A stretch of DNA of 64,000 nucleotides from Bacillota bacterium (GTDB taxonomy: Bacteria > Bacillota > Limnochordia > Darwinibacteriales > Darwinibacteriaceae), in NCBI GenBank assembly GCA_012518325.1, contig JAAYSR010000234.1, forward strand, positions 6,493 to 70,492. Direction: 5' to 3'. The position numbers were made by a program, and so were the translations under genes. The notes below the pieces were generated by a model that saw nothing but the letters and a program-made list of their open reading frames with translations, did not search any database and was not told the origin of the DNA. This document shows positions 45,079 through 55,115 of this stretch, piece by piece. The stretch's first letter is position 1, and each line of letters begins with the position of its first letter.

Positions 45079-46351
45079 AGTTTGCTCCTTCCTTTTGCCC
45101 TGGACGCAGCAGATAGGTGGTGTCGAGTTCAATGCCCTGCATCGCTCGGACGCAATCATCATATTCCACCCTGCTGATGGCTTCCACAACCTGGTCTACG
45201 GAGCGCAGCTCCCCCTCCACCATTCCGATCACATTGCGATCGATAATGCCTGCAGGATTATCGTTGATGCCGGTCATAGCACTGATCAGGCCCCGTTTTG
45301 TCTGCTCCAGCTCCTCAGGGCTGATCCGCCCTCCTTTAATGGCATTCACCTGCTCATTAATGATTTCCACAGCCTGCTCCCGGCTGTCATCGCTGATGCC
45401 TGCTACGATCGTAAGCAGTCCCTTGCTGCCTTCAATGCTCGAACCCACAGAATAAGCAAGGCTGGCTCTTTCGCGCACATTCATGAACAGTTTGGAGTGG
45501 GGAAAGCCGCCGAGAACTCCGTTGCCCACCAGCAGCGCATAGTAATCGTCATCAAGATAGGTGCAGTTTGTACGGTACCCCATTACCAGAACTGTTTGGT
45601 TTACATCCAGAGATTCCTCGAAAACCCGCTCCCCTTCAACCTGAACTCTCATAGGCTTCTGCAGCGTGACACTGCGGCCGGAGCTTGGGATCAGCGACGC
45701 GAAGAGATCTGCCGCCTGGTCAAGGTTGGACCCGACGATGAAAACATCCAGGGGATGCCTTTGCAGCAGGTTCTGGTAATGCTCATATACAAAGCGGTTG
45801 TCCAAGTGTTCCAAGCTTTCCAGATCACCATATTTGTAAATCCCAAAGGGTTCGTCCTCGCACATCAGGGCTGTAAACCGAGCTAGGGCATAGGATCGCT
45901 TATCATTGACCAACCCCTTCAAATCCTGTTCCAAGGTGCGCTTTTCCTGTGAGAAATACGGCTCATGGAAGCGATCGCCAGGGCCAAAGGGTTCGGTAAA
46001 AATCTGCCAAAACGACCTTAGCCCCCGCTCCAACAGTTTCTCTCCCTGCGGCAGCAGTTTGGGGTCCACCATTTGAAAGTAGAGCTCAAGGATCTGCCTC
46101 TCACCGACTTTCAAAATGTCAGAACCAAACTCCGCCGCATACAGCTCCTCCGACTCCCGGGCAATATGCAGGGTGGAAGGAAAGGTTCGCGATCCCCTGC
46201 GCAGCAAAAGAGGCAGGAGCGCGGTGCCCGTCGCCTCCTTTTCCTTCAGGTCCTGCTGGATAAAGATCTTGCAGGTCAGGGACGTAAACTTATCCGTTTC
46301 ACAAAGGTGCAGGCGCACACCTTCGCTCAGTTCACACTGTGTGAATTTCAC
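45065..46351 (-). CDS. M16-family peptidase-like protein, YmfF-like (no zinc motif)
   Basis: A 428-residue M16 homologue. Where active members have H-x-x-E-H this protein reads ALLPLLLRRGSRTFPS, so it is probably the inactive half of a heterodimer with the YmfH-like protein. Other family parts are present: YHEPYFSQEKR-like EPYFSQEKRTLEQDLKGLVNDK and ASLAYSVGSSIEGSKGLL. The GTG at 46351 overlaps the addA-like stop (GTGA) with AAGGAGGAG upstream. Confidence 0.88.
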   Translation of the reverse strand: MKFTQCELSEGVRLHLCETDKFTSLTCKIFIQQDLKEKEATGTALLPLLLRRGSRTFPSTLHIARESEELYAAEFGSDILKVGERQILELYFQMVDPKLLPQGEKLLERGLRSFWQIFTEPFGPGDRFHEPYFSQEKRTLEQDLKGLVNDKRSYALARFTALMCEDEPFGIYKYGDLESLEHLDNRFVYEHYQNLLQRHPLDVFIVGSNLDQAADLFASLIPSSGRSVTLQKPMRVQVEGERVFEESLDVNQTVLVMGYRTNCTYLDDDYYALLVGNGVLGGFPHSKLFMNVRERASLAYSVGSSIEGSKGLLTIVAGISDDSREQAVEIINEQVNAIKGGRISPEELEQTKRGLISAMTGINDNPAGIIDRNVIGMVEGELRSVDQVVEAISRVEYDDCVRAMQGIELDTTYLLRPGQKEGANYGED

Positions 46352-49300
46352 AATAACTCCTCCTTGGCCCATTCCATGTCAATACCTGTATTCTCCCCAA
46401 AAGGAGAAACATCATTAGAAGTTCTGCAATATGCATTCTGGGGGCAGAGAGAACAGTCGCTCCTGATGGGAAAAGCCGCCGCGCCCTGTTCAGAGCCTTG
46501 AATGATGTCTGTACAGGTCTTAATCAGCCACTCTTCTGTCTGATCAGCGTCCAAGAGCCGAGCTTCCAGCCCGTATAAACGGTTAGGTATCAGGAAATAG
46601 GCTTGCGAGCTGATTACAGGCAGCCCAAACTCCCTAGCCATCGCCCAGGCATAGAGGCGAAGCTGCACATCATAACCTGCACCCACCTGAGTCACCTGGT
46701 CATGGGTGATCCAGTTGGACTTGAAGTCGACAATCTCAATGCCCCCCTCACCGAGGTAGACATGGTCAACCAAGCCGTTTACATAAAAGTCGCCCGCGGG
46801 AATAATAAAATCATGTTCCTGGAAAATCTTGCCCCGTCCCTGCTCCAGCCGCACTCTGCTAAAAAACTCACTGTTTAGGTAGGCTGTGATAACCTCCTCC
46901 AGCCCGGACTTCTGCCTATTATCCAGTACCACACCTTCCATCGCGGCAGCATGTTCCACCAGTTCCGACAGCATGCGCGGGTCTTTGATCTGTTCAACCA
47001 CCCGGTGCACAATATTTCCCCTCTGGGTCCCGCTCAGGGGCGCCCCGGCACCGCCTGAACCAGCCTGAACTCTGACGGGCTTGCGTTCAGGCACGCCTAG
47101 AATATAGCGGAGATAATAATAGCGAGGACAGCGGGCATAACTCATCAATGAAGTGACGGAAAAGGAAACCTGATTGTATTGGGGCGTAAGCGGCACATAG
47201 TCTGGAAACTCCGGTTGCACAAGTTCTGCCGAAGGCGCCTTGCCTTCAAGGGGCGGCAGGGTCCCCGGCACCTCCCTATAAAGATCTCCCGGCAGCCATT
47301 CGAGGGCAGCCTGGAGCCAGGACCACCAGCTGTCTTTCGCTGTCTTGCCGTCCCTGGCACACCAGTAAAGCCTCTCTTCAGCCCTGGTGACAGCTACATA
47401 AAGCAAGCGCTTGGCCTCGCTGATTTCTTCCTGCTTTTCGATCTCTTTCAGACGTTCAAAGCTTGCCATGCCGCGATAGGTTAAGCCAATGTCGGGATGG
47501 TACAGAATATCTCCCTTCTGAGCCCGCACTGCTCCGGCATTGGTGTCAGGCAGAAAGACTACTGGAAACTCCAAGCCCTTAGCCCCGTGAATCGTCCGCA
47601 GCACCACCACATCGGCATGTTCCGCATCAAGGAGGGCCTCTCCCTCTTTTTGCGCTTCTCGTGCCATCAGGCGCAGAAATCTCGCTTGTTCCGGAATTGC
47701 ATACACATCCTTGGCAAAGAGATCCCAGCTTTGTTCCAGAAGTTTTTCTATGTTGGCAACCTTTTGCGGTCCGAAAGGCAGGCGCCAGGTTTTAGCCACA
47801 TAGTCTGTCCGCTGCAGCAGGCTGGATATAACCTCCGGGGCGGGTCTGTGCCTGGACTGGGCTTTGAGAAAGTCATAGTCTGCCTGCGACTTGACCACCG
47901 CTTCCTGCTCCTTGGCGCTCAGCTTGTCCAAGCGTCCCTGTCTAAGCCAGAACAGGCCTTCATCGGAAACCAGATAGAACGGAGAGCGCAGCACTGCCAA
48001 TCGCGCGGCCTCATCCTGAGCATCTTCCAGCCAGCGGAAGTAGTGCAGAACATCCTGGATCTCCTGTTTTGAAAAAAACCCGCGGCCGCTGAGATTCACA
48101 TAGGGAATGCCAGCTTCTTTCAGGGCTTTCTCATAAATGTGCGCATTGGTCATCGCCCGGAAGAGAAGGGAGATATCCTCATAGCGGTACTCTCCTCCGT
48201 CCACCAGCTTTCTGATCTTGAGGGCGATCTGCTCGGCCTCCAGTGCCCTGGCCTCGGCAGAAAGCTCATCTTCTGCCGGCGTCCGCAGGATCGCCACGCA
48301 AGGTTGTCCAGCTTCTTCTTTTTTTGCCGCACTTTTTTCAAAGCCTATGGCTTCCCCGGCCAAAAGTTCGCCAAAAAAAGCATTGACAAAACTGAGCAGC
48401 TCAGGGCGGGAGCGGAAGTTCTCCTCCAAAAACACAGTCTCGCCGGCAGCTGCAATTTCTGCCTTAGTATCCAGAAAGACCCCTACATCTGCACCGCGGA
48501 AACGATAGATCGACTGCTTAGGGTCACCTACTACAAAAAGCGTGGCACCGCCTTCTACAAGCGAGTCCACAATTTTTTTCTGCAGGGGATTGGTGTCCTG
48601 GAATTCATCTACGCACAGATGCTTAAAGGGGTAGTCGGCAAGGACATTCGGATCCTGCAGAAGCTCGTAGGCAAGCTGTTCCAGGTCATTGTAGTCCAAG
48701 ACGCCGAAGAGTCTCTTCCTCTCTCGGTAAAGCTCGTGGACCTGTGCCAAAATCTCCCCTACATACGCAAGGATCATTCGGCCCTGCTTCTCCTTAATGA
48801 TCCCCTGGGCCCTTTCGATTAAGTTCCGAAACTCCCGGGTTTGCTCAGCCAGCTTTCCCCTTATTTTCTTAATCAGATTAAGCAGTACATCCAGAGCCTC
48901 CAGGCGCAGCCCGTCATCTGGGAAGGCCAACAGGTCAGCCAGAGCAGGCCACTCCTCTGCCAGTTCTGCCAATATCCGTTCCTGGACCTCGGTGGTGGGT
49001 TTTAGGGCTAACACCCATGCGGCAGCCTGACGGAGCTGGAACAAGGGGAAATCTTCCACCTCGTCCTCTGAAAAAGCATAATCGAAGTCAAAATCCCCCT
49101 TGCCGGCCATTTTCTCATACAAGTCCAGCACCATAGCTGCAACTTCAGAGGGACTGCCCAGCTCTTCAGGCGGATCCGACTCAGCGATCACTTCTTCAAC
49201 CGCCTCGCCGAGCATAACCCTGGTTTCCCACTCTTCTCCCACACGAAAACGGGGATCAATCCCTGCCTGGAGAGGGTGTTCCTTAATAATGCGCTGACAG

Positions 49301-49569
49301 AGACTGTGGATCGTTGAAATCTGGGCCTGCTCAATGCTTTCGATTAAGTCGGGCCGTTCATCCCGCAGGCGATCCTTCATCTCCTGGGCGGCCTTTTTTG
49401 TAAAGGTAATGGCGGCAATTTCATCTACCTGAACGCCTGTCCCTAGCAGATGCAGATAGCGCTCAACCAGAACTCGCGTCTTGCCTGAGCCTGCGCCGGC
49501 TGTAACCGCCAGGGGGTGGTCGATGGTGGTAATAGCCTTCTCTTGGCTGGGCGTCGGTTCAAAAGACAT
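46348..49569 (-). CDS. addA: AddA-like UvrD-family helicase-nuclease with Fe-S-type nuclease domain
   Basis: A 1073-residue helicase-nuclease for double-strand-break repair. Superfamily 1 motifs in order: Q motif and Walker A (TAGAGSGKT, about 23-31), ITFTKKAAQEM, Walker B VDEFQDTNP, GDPKQSIYRFRGAD, TIHGAKGLEFPVVFLPD and LLYVAVTRAEERLY. The C-terminal PD-(D/E)XK nuclease has VDFKSNW. Unlike Bacillus AddA, cysteines typical of the AddB-type Fe-S cluster frame it: YARCPRYYY near 840 and C-x2-C-x5-C in CSLCPQNAYC near 1045. It starts one base inside the addB stop (TAATG). Confidence 0.92.
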   Translation of the reverse strand: MSFEPTPSQEKAITTIDHPLAVTAGAGSGKTRVLVERYLHLLGTGVQVDEIAAITFTKKAAQEMKDRLRDERPDLIESIEQAQISTIHSLCQRIIKEHPLQAGIDPRFRVGEEWETRVMLGEAVEEVIAESDPPEELGSPSEVAAMVLDLYEKMAGKGDFDFDYAFSEDEVEDFPLFQLRQAAAWVLALKPTTEVQERILAELAEEWPALADLLAFPDDGLRLEALDVLLNLIKKIRGKLAEQTREFRNLIERAQGIIKEKQGRMILAYVGEILAQVHELYRERKRLFGVLDYNDLEQLAYELLQDPNVLADYPFKHLCVDEFQDTNPLQKKIVDSLVEGGATLFVVGDPKQSIYRFRGADVGVFLDTKAEIAAAGETVFLEENFRSRPELLSFVNAFFGELLAGEAIGFEKSAAKKEEAGQPCVAILRTPAEDELSAEARALEAEQIALKIRKLVDGGEYRYEDISLLFRAMTNAHIYEKALKEAGIPYVNLSGRGFFSKQEIQDVLHYFRWLEDAQDEAARLAVLRSPFYLVSDEGLFWLRQGRLDKLSAKEQEAVVKSQADYDFLKAQSRHRPAPEVISSLLQRTDYVAKTWRLPFGPQKVANIEKLLEQSWDLFAKDVYAIPEQARFLRLMAREAQKEGEALLDAEHADVVVLRTIHGAKGLEFPVVFLPDTNAGAVRAQKGDILYHPDIGLTYRGMASFERLKEIEKQEEISEAKRLLYVAVTRAEERLYWCARDGKTAKDSWWSWLQAALEWLPGDLYREVPGTLPPLEGKAPSAELVQPEFPDYVPLTPQYNQVSFSVTSLMSYARCPRYYYLRYILGVPERKPVRVQAGSGGAGAPLSGTQRGNIVHRVVEQIKDPRMLSELVEHAAAMEGVVLDNRQKSGLEEVITAYLNSEFFSRVRLEQGRGKIFQEHDFIIPAGDFYVNGLVDHVYLGEGGIEIVDFKSNWITHDQVTQVGAGYDVQLRLYAWAMAREFGLPVISSQAYFLIPNRLYGLEARLLDADQTEEWLIKTCTDIIQGSEQGAAAFPIRSDCSLCPQNAYCRTSNDVSPFGENTGIDMEWAKEELL

Positions 49570-52016
49570 TAGAACCCCACCTCCTTACGGCAGATACCCT
49601 GAAAGGCACAAAAACTGCAGATTCTGGAACTGGCAGGTTCAATGGGAAACTCACCCTCCAGGATACGCTGGGCATAGTCCTGCAAGATTTCGGCAAACTT
49701 TTCATTCTGCACTGCGAAACCCGCTTCGTCCAGAACATTCTTGCCTTTAGTTACGCCAAGTTCCTTGCAGTAAGCCTCATGGAATATACCTTTCCTGCTT
49801 CTCTCCCTGATCACGTAGTAGGCTGCGCCAACATTCTGTCCCTGGGGAAGGATATCCTGGGCAGCCAGAAGATAGGCGGCAATCTGTACATCTTTTCCCG
49901 CGACCATGGCGCTAATCTGGGGAGCAGTCCCCGTCTTGTAATCGTAGAGCACATAGGCACCTTCCGCGTTGAGATCAATACGGTCAATGCGTCCTCGGAT
50001 AACTACAGGTCCCAAAGCTGTAGTGACGGCCAGCCCCTGGAACCATTTTTCCAGATATTTAGGGCGAAATCCCCTCTGGGCCCAGGTTAAGTCAGAGCGG
50101 ATAAAACTTCGCATTTCCCTGATCAGTCTGCTGGAAGGCTGGGCGCCCACGCCGTCATATTCCTTTCTCAGCAGGCCTTCAATCTTGACCTGTCCGTCCT
50201 CGACATCCGGAAGGGGACCTTCCAGGTGCTCCTCCCAAAAAACCTGCAGTGCTTTGTGGACCAGATTGCCATGATCCCTGGCATCCAGCTCCAGGGATAC
50301 TTCTTCATCCGGTACCAGCCTGAGGACATAGCTGCAGAAGAACTGGAAGGGGCAGTTGGCATAGCGGTTCAGCTGGGAGACTGACAGACCGTCCTCTAGG
50401 ACCCTGCTTTGCAGCTCCTTGAGAAGCTCCCTGTCCTCCAAGAAACCTTCCCCCAGGAAAAGAGTGGGGTGGTGGATTCCTTCCCCTTTGACGGTCCTGG
50501 TTTCCTCTGCCTGTTTCGGCAGGATGGCCGCGGGCAGATTCAGTTTGCCTGCCCGGTCCACCTCTGGATAGTATAAGTTCACACACGCTGCTGCACTGAG
50601 CAGGCGTTCAAAAAGTTCTGTTCTCACCAGGGCAGGTCTGGCCTTGGTCAGCCAATGAGCGTTCCTCAGGGGCGGAAACTGACCCTCCACCAGTCCTCCT
50701 GCGTAAAGCTGCCCATACATCTGAGCTCCAAGCTGCTCCACACTGACCACCTGCACCTGCTCAGAAAAAATCCGTCTGCCCTGGATCTGATAACTGTCCA
50801 GAAGGTCTTGCAGCAGCTGAACAAATCGCTCAGGCGTGATCGTCCAGTCAAACTGGGTGAAACCTTGGGCAATTTTCTGCAGGCCGTCCCACGCTTTCAC
50901 GAGCTCAGCCCAGTTATCTATCTCTTCATCAGGCACAACCCACAACTCCGGCTGAAGCTTGTCCAGCAGATCTTCCAGCAGGGCCCCGTATTCCCTGAGG
51001 GGTCTGGGGAAGAGTTCCTTGACGATGGCGCTGAGAAGCTCAAAGAGCTCTTCCCAGCCAGGCTGTATCCCTAGATACTCGCGCCAGGCAGGAAAACCCC
51101 TAAGAGGAGGCCCCAGGCGGAGCAGACGCTTTTCTTCGTCCGTTAAGACATGGGGGAGACCCCAGCCAGGTGCAGTCAGCAGCTCCCAGTGGTGTTTGTG
51201 CCAGCCCTGCAGCTCTGCCAGGAATGCGGTGAGGAAAGTCTTGCCTAGAGGAGTGTTGCGCAGACTCACCTCAGGCACCCTCCAGGGGATTTTCATTTTC
51301 CCAAAGACCATGCGGAGAATCGGCAAATACTGCCCAGGATTGGGGAACGCCACCCCGAGCTCGTCAATTGGAACACCCTGCTCGATCTTGCGGCGCAGCT
51401 CCTCTCCAATCATCTCCACCTCGGCAATGGGGTCGCTTGCTTTGCTGACTGAAACCTCTGCAGCTGAAGCCTCCGGTCGAATGACTTCCAATGACCTTCC
51501 CCGGGCTAGAGCTTGCACGAGTTCCTGTTCCAGGGGGCGAAGCTCGCCTAATCCATACACTCTTACTTTCTCTGTTTCAGGCAGCGCCTTCCTTTGCCTT
51601 GCCAACTCTACGCTGCGTTTCATCTGGTCTGCAGCATCCAATACACCGTGGCCCGCCAGAATTTCTTTGTACCTGGTATGCAGTAAATACAGTTCAAGGC
51701 GGCCTGCTTCGGGCATGGAAGCAAAGATGTCTTCGCCGAAATCCGCCTGCTGAAACAGCGTTTTCAGCTCCTGGACAAAACCCGGGTAATGGGCTATAGG
51801 CGCGAAAAACTTCAGCTCTTCGGCATAATCCTGGACGCTTTGCCAAACAGCCACTTCTTCCACGATCTTGTCCTCCCTGTAGGAAACCAGACCCTCCTTG
51901 AGAATCTGGGCTGCGAGTCCGGGCAGCGTCATCACCAGAGAGGAGTCTCCCTCCCTGACCAGGCGCCGCCTGAATCTGCGTATCAAACTGTTTGGAACCA
52001 AGTACAGGCAAGTCAC
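49569..52016 (-). CDS. addB: AddB-like PD-(D/E)XK nuclease subunit, short form without Walker A
   Basis: An 815-residue partner of AddA, shorter than the roughly 1166 residues of Bacillus AddB. The N-terminus (YLVPNSLIRRFRRRL) has no G-x-x-G-x-G-K-T/S loop, so its helicase-like half is degenerate and probably structural. The C-terminal nuclease is well kept: LSVSQLNRYANCPFQFF with the first cluster cysteine, RGRIDRIDL, the catalytic DYKTGTAP, and C-x2-C-x5-C in CSFCAFQGIC for a 4Fe-4S cluster. GGAGG precedes the GTG start. Order addB-addA as in Bacillus. Confidence 0.88.
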   Translation of the reverse strand: MTCLYLVPNSLIRRFRRRLVREGDSSLVMTLPGLAAQILKEGLVSYREDKIVEEVAVWQSVQDYAEELKFFAPIAHYPGFVQELKTLFQQADFGEDIFASMPEAGRLELYLLHTRYKEILAGHGVLDAADQMKRSVELARQRKALPETEKVRVYGLGELRPLEQELVQALARGRSLEVIRPEASAAEVSVSKASDPIAEVEMIGEELRRKIEQGVPIDELGVAFPNPGQYLPILRMVFGKMKIPWRVPEVSLRNTPLGKTFLTAFLAELQGWHKHHWELLTAPGWGLPHVLTDEEKRLLRLGPPLRGFPAWREYLGIQPGWEELFELLSAIVKELFPRPLREYGALLEDLLDKLQPELWVVPDEEIDNWAELVKAWDGLQKIAQGFTQFDWTITPERFVQLLQDLLDSYQIQGRRIFSEQVQVVSVEQLGAQMYGQLYAGGLVEGQFPPLRNAHWLTKARPALVRTELFERLLSAAACVNLYYPEVDRAGKLNLPAAILPKQAEETRTVKGEGIHHPTLFLGEGFLEDRELLKELQSRVLEDGLSVSQLNRYANCPFQFFCSYVLRLVPDEEVSLELDARDHGNLVHKALQVFWEEHLEGPLPDVEDGQVKIEGLLRKEYDGVGAQPSSRLIREMRSFIRSDLTWAQRGFRPKYLEKWFQGLAVTTALGPVVIRGRIDRIDLNAEGAYVLYDYKTGTAPQISAMVAGKDVQIAAYLLAAQDILPQGQNVGAAYYVIRERSRKGIFHEAYCKELGVTKGKNVLDEAGFAVQNEKFAEILQDYAQRILEGEFPIEPASSRICSFCAFQGICRKEVGF

Positions 52017-52027
52017 AGCTTAACCTC

Positions 52028-52849
52028 CTAAGCCAAGAGCTCCTCAATTACTTGTGCCACGCCGTCCTGGTCGCAGTCGGGAGCTATCTTGCGCGCTTTG
52101 CTCTTGAGCAGTTCAGAACCGTTGGCCATGGCAACTCCCAGGCCTGCCCAGGTAATCATCTCAAGGTCATTGACATTGTCGCCAATGGCCGCTACATGCT
52201 CTGCCTCCAGCCCCAGCCGCTCAGCAGCAAAGGCCAGTCCGGCACCCTTGCTGCAGCCGAAAGCGATGATTTCAATACCCTTCCAGGTGTCACCCTCTGC
52301 TCCAAAGAGCATGGCGTTCACCTTTCCAAAGCTGCCCCCGGCAAACTCCCCGTAAAGGGCTTCAACCCTGTCTGCCCTGTCAATCAGGGAGATGCGCACC
52401 GGGGCAGCCTCTAAGTCCACCTTCGGTAAAAACTCTGCCTCCACGCCTAAAAACCAGCCTAAGAGATCCTCGGGTTCGTCCCAGCTGCCTGCAGGGGCTA
52501 CCACCCTTTCACCGGCGCTCTCCCCGGTATAGACAACATAATTGATATCCAGAAAGTCAAGCTTGTCCACTATGTCCCGGGCAGCAGCCAGGTCGATCCC
52601 GTGCTGCGCCAGAATCTTTGCTGAAGAGGGATCATAAACCACAGCCCCGTTATGCACGATGACCAGCTCATTCAAACCCAAGGCCTGGACAAAGGGAAGG
52701 GTGCCTGCCAATCTGCGCCCGGTTGCCAGCAGAACTTTCATGCCGCGTTCCTTAGCCTTACGAATTGCTTCCTTAGTGCGGGGGGTCAGCTCCGATTTGC
52801 TGTTTAGCAGCGTTCCGTCAATATCTAAAGCAAGGAGTCGATACTTCAC
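52028..52849 (-). CDS. Cof-type HAD-superfamily hydrolase
   Basis: A 273-residue HAD phosphatase of the Cof/IIB group: nucleophile motif LDIDGTLLNS, motif II LLATGRR, a lysine in the GCSKGAGL segment and the metal motif GDNVNDLEM. The C2B cap lies between. Substrates of this group are small phosphorylated compounds such as sugar phosphates or FMN; not decidable here. GTG 52849 has GAGGTG upstream and gives the standard start MKYRLLALD; the frame extends to 52858. It lies between the helicase and addB genes. Confidence 0.9.
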   Translation of the reverse strand: MKYRLLALDIDGTLLNSKSELTPRTKEAIRKAKERGMKVLLATGRRLAGTLPFVQALGLNELVIVHNGAVVYDPSSAKILAQHGIDLAAARDIVDKLDFLDINYVVYTGESAGERVVAPAGSWDEPEDLLGWFLGVEAEFLPKVDLEAAPVRISLIDRADRVEALYGEFAGGSFGKVNAMLFGAEGDTWKGIEIIAFGCSKGAGLAFAAERLGLEAEHVAAIGDNVNDLEMITWAGLGVAMANGSELLKSKARKIAPDCDQDGVAQVIEELLA

Positions 52850-52871
52850 ATCTTGCACCTCATTATGCTAT

Positions 52872-55115
52872 CTATAGCCAAATAGAAACTTCATCCCGAT
52901 CCATAAGCTCAATACATTCTCGCAGTTTCCCGTTGAGATGTGCGTCTTCAGTCGTAGCGTTGCGCACCTGCCTTAAAAGGTCGATGCCTCTCCTGAAGGC
53001 AAAGACTAGATCGCCCTCATCAACGGAGGAATCCTCCAGGAGCTTGGTGAAGCTTTCACCATTGCTCCAGCGGTAGGCCAAGGCAGCCACATGATCGTTA
53101 AACTGCACAGTCGAATACCCAACCATCCTTTGCTCCATTTTCATCAAGGAATGCCAGATGCGGATGATCGGCGAAAAATCCAGTCTATGCTTGATGCGGA
53201 ACTCGTTCTTCCGGGGCTCGTAACCGACTGAAACCAGGGCTGCGTTGAGCTCAGGGGGCGTATAGGCCTGAAACAACCCTTCCATGAACATCTCGGTAAT
53301 TAACAGCTCATTGCCGTGAATCTGGCTGGCCAAAAGTCCTGCAGTAGTCAGCTCATCATTCTCCAAATAGCCCAGGGCTTCCAAAAACGCCTTCTTGTCG
53401 GAAAACTCCTGAATGTACTTCTTATGTGGGTCGAGGGCCTCTTCCCTCAGCATCAGGCGCTCATAGGCTGCGATTTTCCTGCGGAACTTCCTGTGCTCCC
53501 GCCGCAGCGCCGAGCGCTGCTGTCCTGGATATTCGCGGAAAAAGGCGCTGTCAATGCGCTGAATCAGAGCACGCAGATCTCGCTTCATGCCCTTCTTGGC
53601 CCGTCGGTTGTAAGTGTTGGCCAAACGGCGCTCAAGCTCACTTTTCTTGCGAATTAGGCGGGCAAGCCCGTCCCGGCCGCGAAGATGCTGCTCATAACGG
53701 GCAAGTTCATCTTTCAGCATCTCGATCTGCACCAGCACTCCCTGCCGCTCCGCCGAAGCCTGGTAAGTAGCGAAGTTCTGCCCCAGGATGCGGTGGATGT
53801 CCTGTTCGTTGTAGTTTTTCACCAAATTCAGGATGGAGTTATAAGTCAGGGCGAACTGGCTCTGGAGGGGCTCCACTTCATCCTCCTTCATGCTGGGGAA
53901 CTCCCCGGCGTCGAAGTAATTCAAATCTACAACGGTGAAGACATACCCCTCTTCATCAATGCCCCTGCGCCCTGCCCTGCCGGCCATCTGAAAATATTCA
54001 CGGTTTGAAATGGGCCGAAATGTGACTCCGTCCCATTTGGTACTGGAATCGAAACAGACAGTCTTGCAGGGAAAGTTGAGGCCCACCGCGAAGGTCTCTG
54101 TGCAGTAGAGCACCTGAATCAGGCGCTGCGTGAACAGCTCTTCCACAATGTCCTTTAAAACAGGCAGCATGCCCGCATGATGATAGGCTATCCCCTTTAA
54201 GAGAAGGCGTCTCAAGTGGGGCCAGCGTCCGCTTTCTACATTTGGATAACGCTCCAGCACTTCATCGATAATTGCCTGCACCTGGGCTTTCTGGGCTTTG
54301 TCCAGAAAGTCCTGTGCTTCGCTGAGCTCCAGCGCGTTGCTTTCACACTTTCTGCGGCTGAAGGTAAAGAAGAGGCAGGGCAGGTACTGATCTTTGATGG
54401 CGTCCACCAAGTCCAAGTGGGTGGTCGCCGGCACATCGGGACGGCCGTCAGTGCTTTCCGACATCAGCCGGCGATGCTTTTTCTGCAGCCTGCCCATGGT
54501 TGTAAAGCCGAGGGAACGTTCATAGAGCGCGTGTTTCAGAGGTACAATCCGCTCAGAGTGGGTTACCACTTCTACATCTGATCCCTGCACCTCTTCGATC
54601 CAGCTGGCCAGCTCATCCACGTTGGGGATGGTCGCACTTAATCCGAGAAAACGCATGGAAGGCGGCATGAAAATCAGGCTTTCTTCCCATACGCTCCCCC
54701 TCTCCGGATCATCGATGTAGTGGATTTCATCAAAAATCACATAGCGAACATCACTGACACGCTCCGGATCTTCCTGGAGCATATTACGGAAGATCTCCGT
54801 TGTCATGATCAGAATCGGTGCATCGGGGTTTACGACGATGTCCCCTGTTAAAATGCCCATGGCTTCAGGGCCCACCAGGGCTTTGAACTCCCTGTACTTC
54901 TGATTGCTCAACGCCTTGATCGGTGCTGTATAAACCACCCGGCCCCCTTCCCGAAAGATCTTCTCGATTATGTAATCGGCAATCAAGGTCTTCCCTACTC
55001 CAGTCGGAGCAGCCACTAGGACAGACTTGTTCTGGTCAATAAAGTCCACTGCCTGCTCTTGAAAGGGATCCAGAGTGAAACCGCGATACATTCTAGCTGT
55101 TGGCTGCTTGGTCAC
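52872..55115 (-). CDS. Ski2/Mtr4-like DEIH-box helicase
   Basis: A 747-residue superfamily 2 helicase. Motifs: Q-like FTLDPFQEQA, Walker A AAPTGVGKT, TAPIKALSNQKY, GILTGD, Walker B as DEIH (IFDEIHYIDD), LSATIPN, FTFSRRKCE, AYHHAGMLP, TETFAVGLNFP and QMAGRAGRRGID. These are hallmarks of the Ski2/Mtr4/HelY class of RNA helicases. The C-terminal third is helical and charged, with a coiled-coil-like stretch (about 480-580), and ends in a DSHCT-like region. I chose GTG 55115, 6 bases after AAAGGAGG; TTG 55121 abuts that site. Such helicases are common in actinobacteria and cyanobacteria, less so in Bacillota. RNA decay or ribosome-related work is likely but not proven. Confidence 0.88.
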   Translation of the reverse strand: MTKQPTARMYRGFTLDPFQEQAVDFIDQNKSVLVAAPTGVGKTLIADYIIEKIFREGGRVVYTAPIKALSNQKYREFKALVGPEAMGILTGDIVVNPDAPILIMTTEIFRNMLQEDPERVSDVRYVIFDEIHYIDDPERGSVWEESLIFMPPSMRFLGLSATIPNVDELASWIEEVQGSDVEVVTHSERIVPLKHALYERSLGFTTMGRLQKKHRRLMSESTDGRPDVPATTHLDLVDAIKDQYLPCLFFTFSRRKCESNALELSEAQDFLDKAQKAQVQAIIDEVLERYPNVESGRWPHLRRLLLKGIAYHHAGMLPVLKDIVEELFTQRLIQVLYCTETFAVGLNFPCKTVCFDSSTKWDGVTFRPISNREYFQMAGRAGRRGIDEEGYVFTVVDLNYFDAGEFPSMKEDEVEPLQSQFALTYNSILNLVKNYNEQDIHRILGQNFATYQASAERQGVLVQIEMLKDELARYEQHLRGRDGLARLIRKKSELERRLANTYNRRAKKGMKRDLRALIQRIDSAFFREYPGQQRSALRREHRKFRRKIAAYERLMLREEALDPHKKYIQEFSDKKAFLEALGYLENDELTTAGLLASQIHGNELLITEMFMEGLFQAYTPPELNAALVSVGYEPRKNEFRIKHRLDFSPIIRIWHSLMKMEQRMVGYSTVQFNDHVAALAYRWSNGESFTKLLEDSSVDEGDLVFAFRRGIDLLRQVRNATTEDAHLNGKLRECIELMDRDEVSIWL

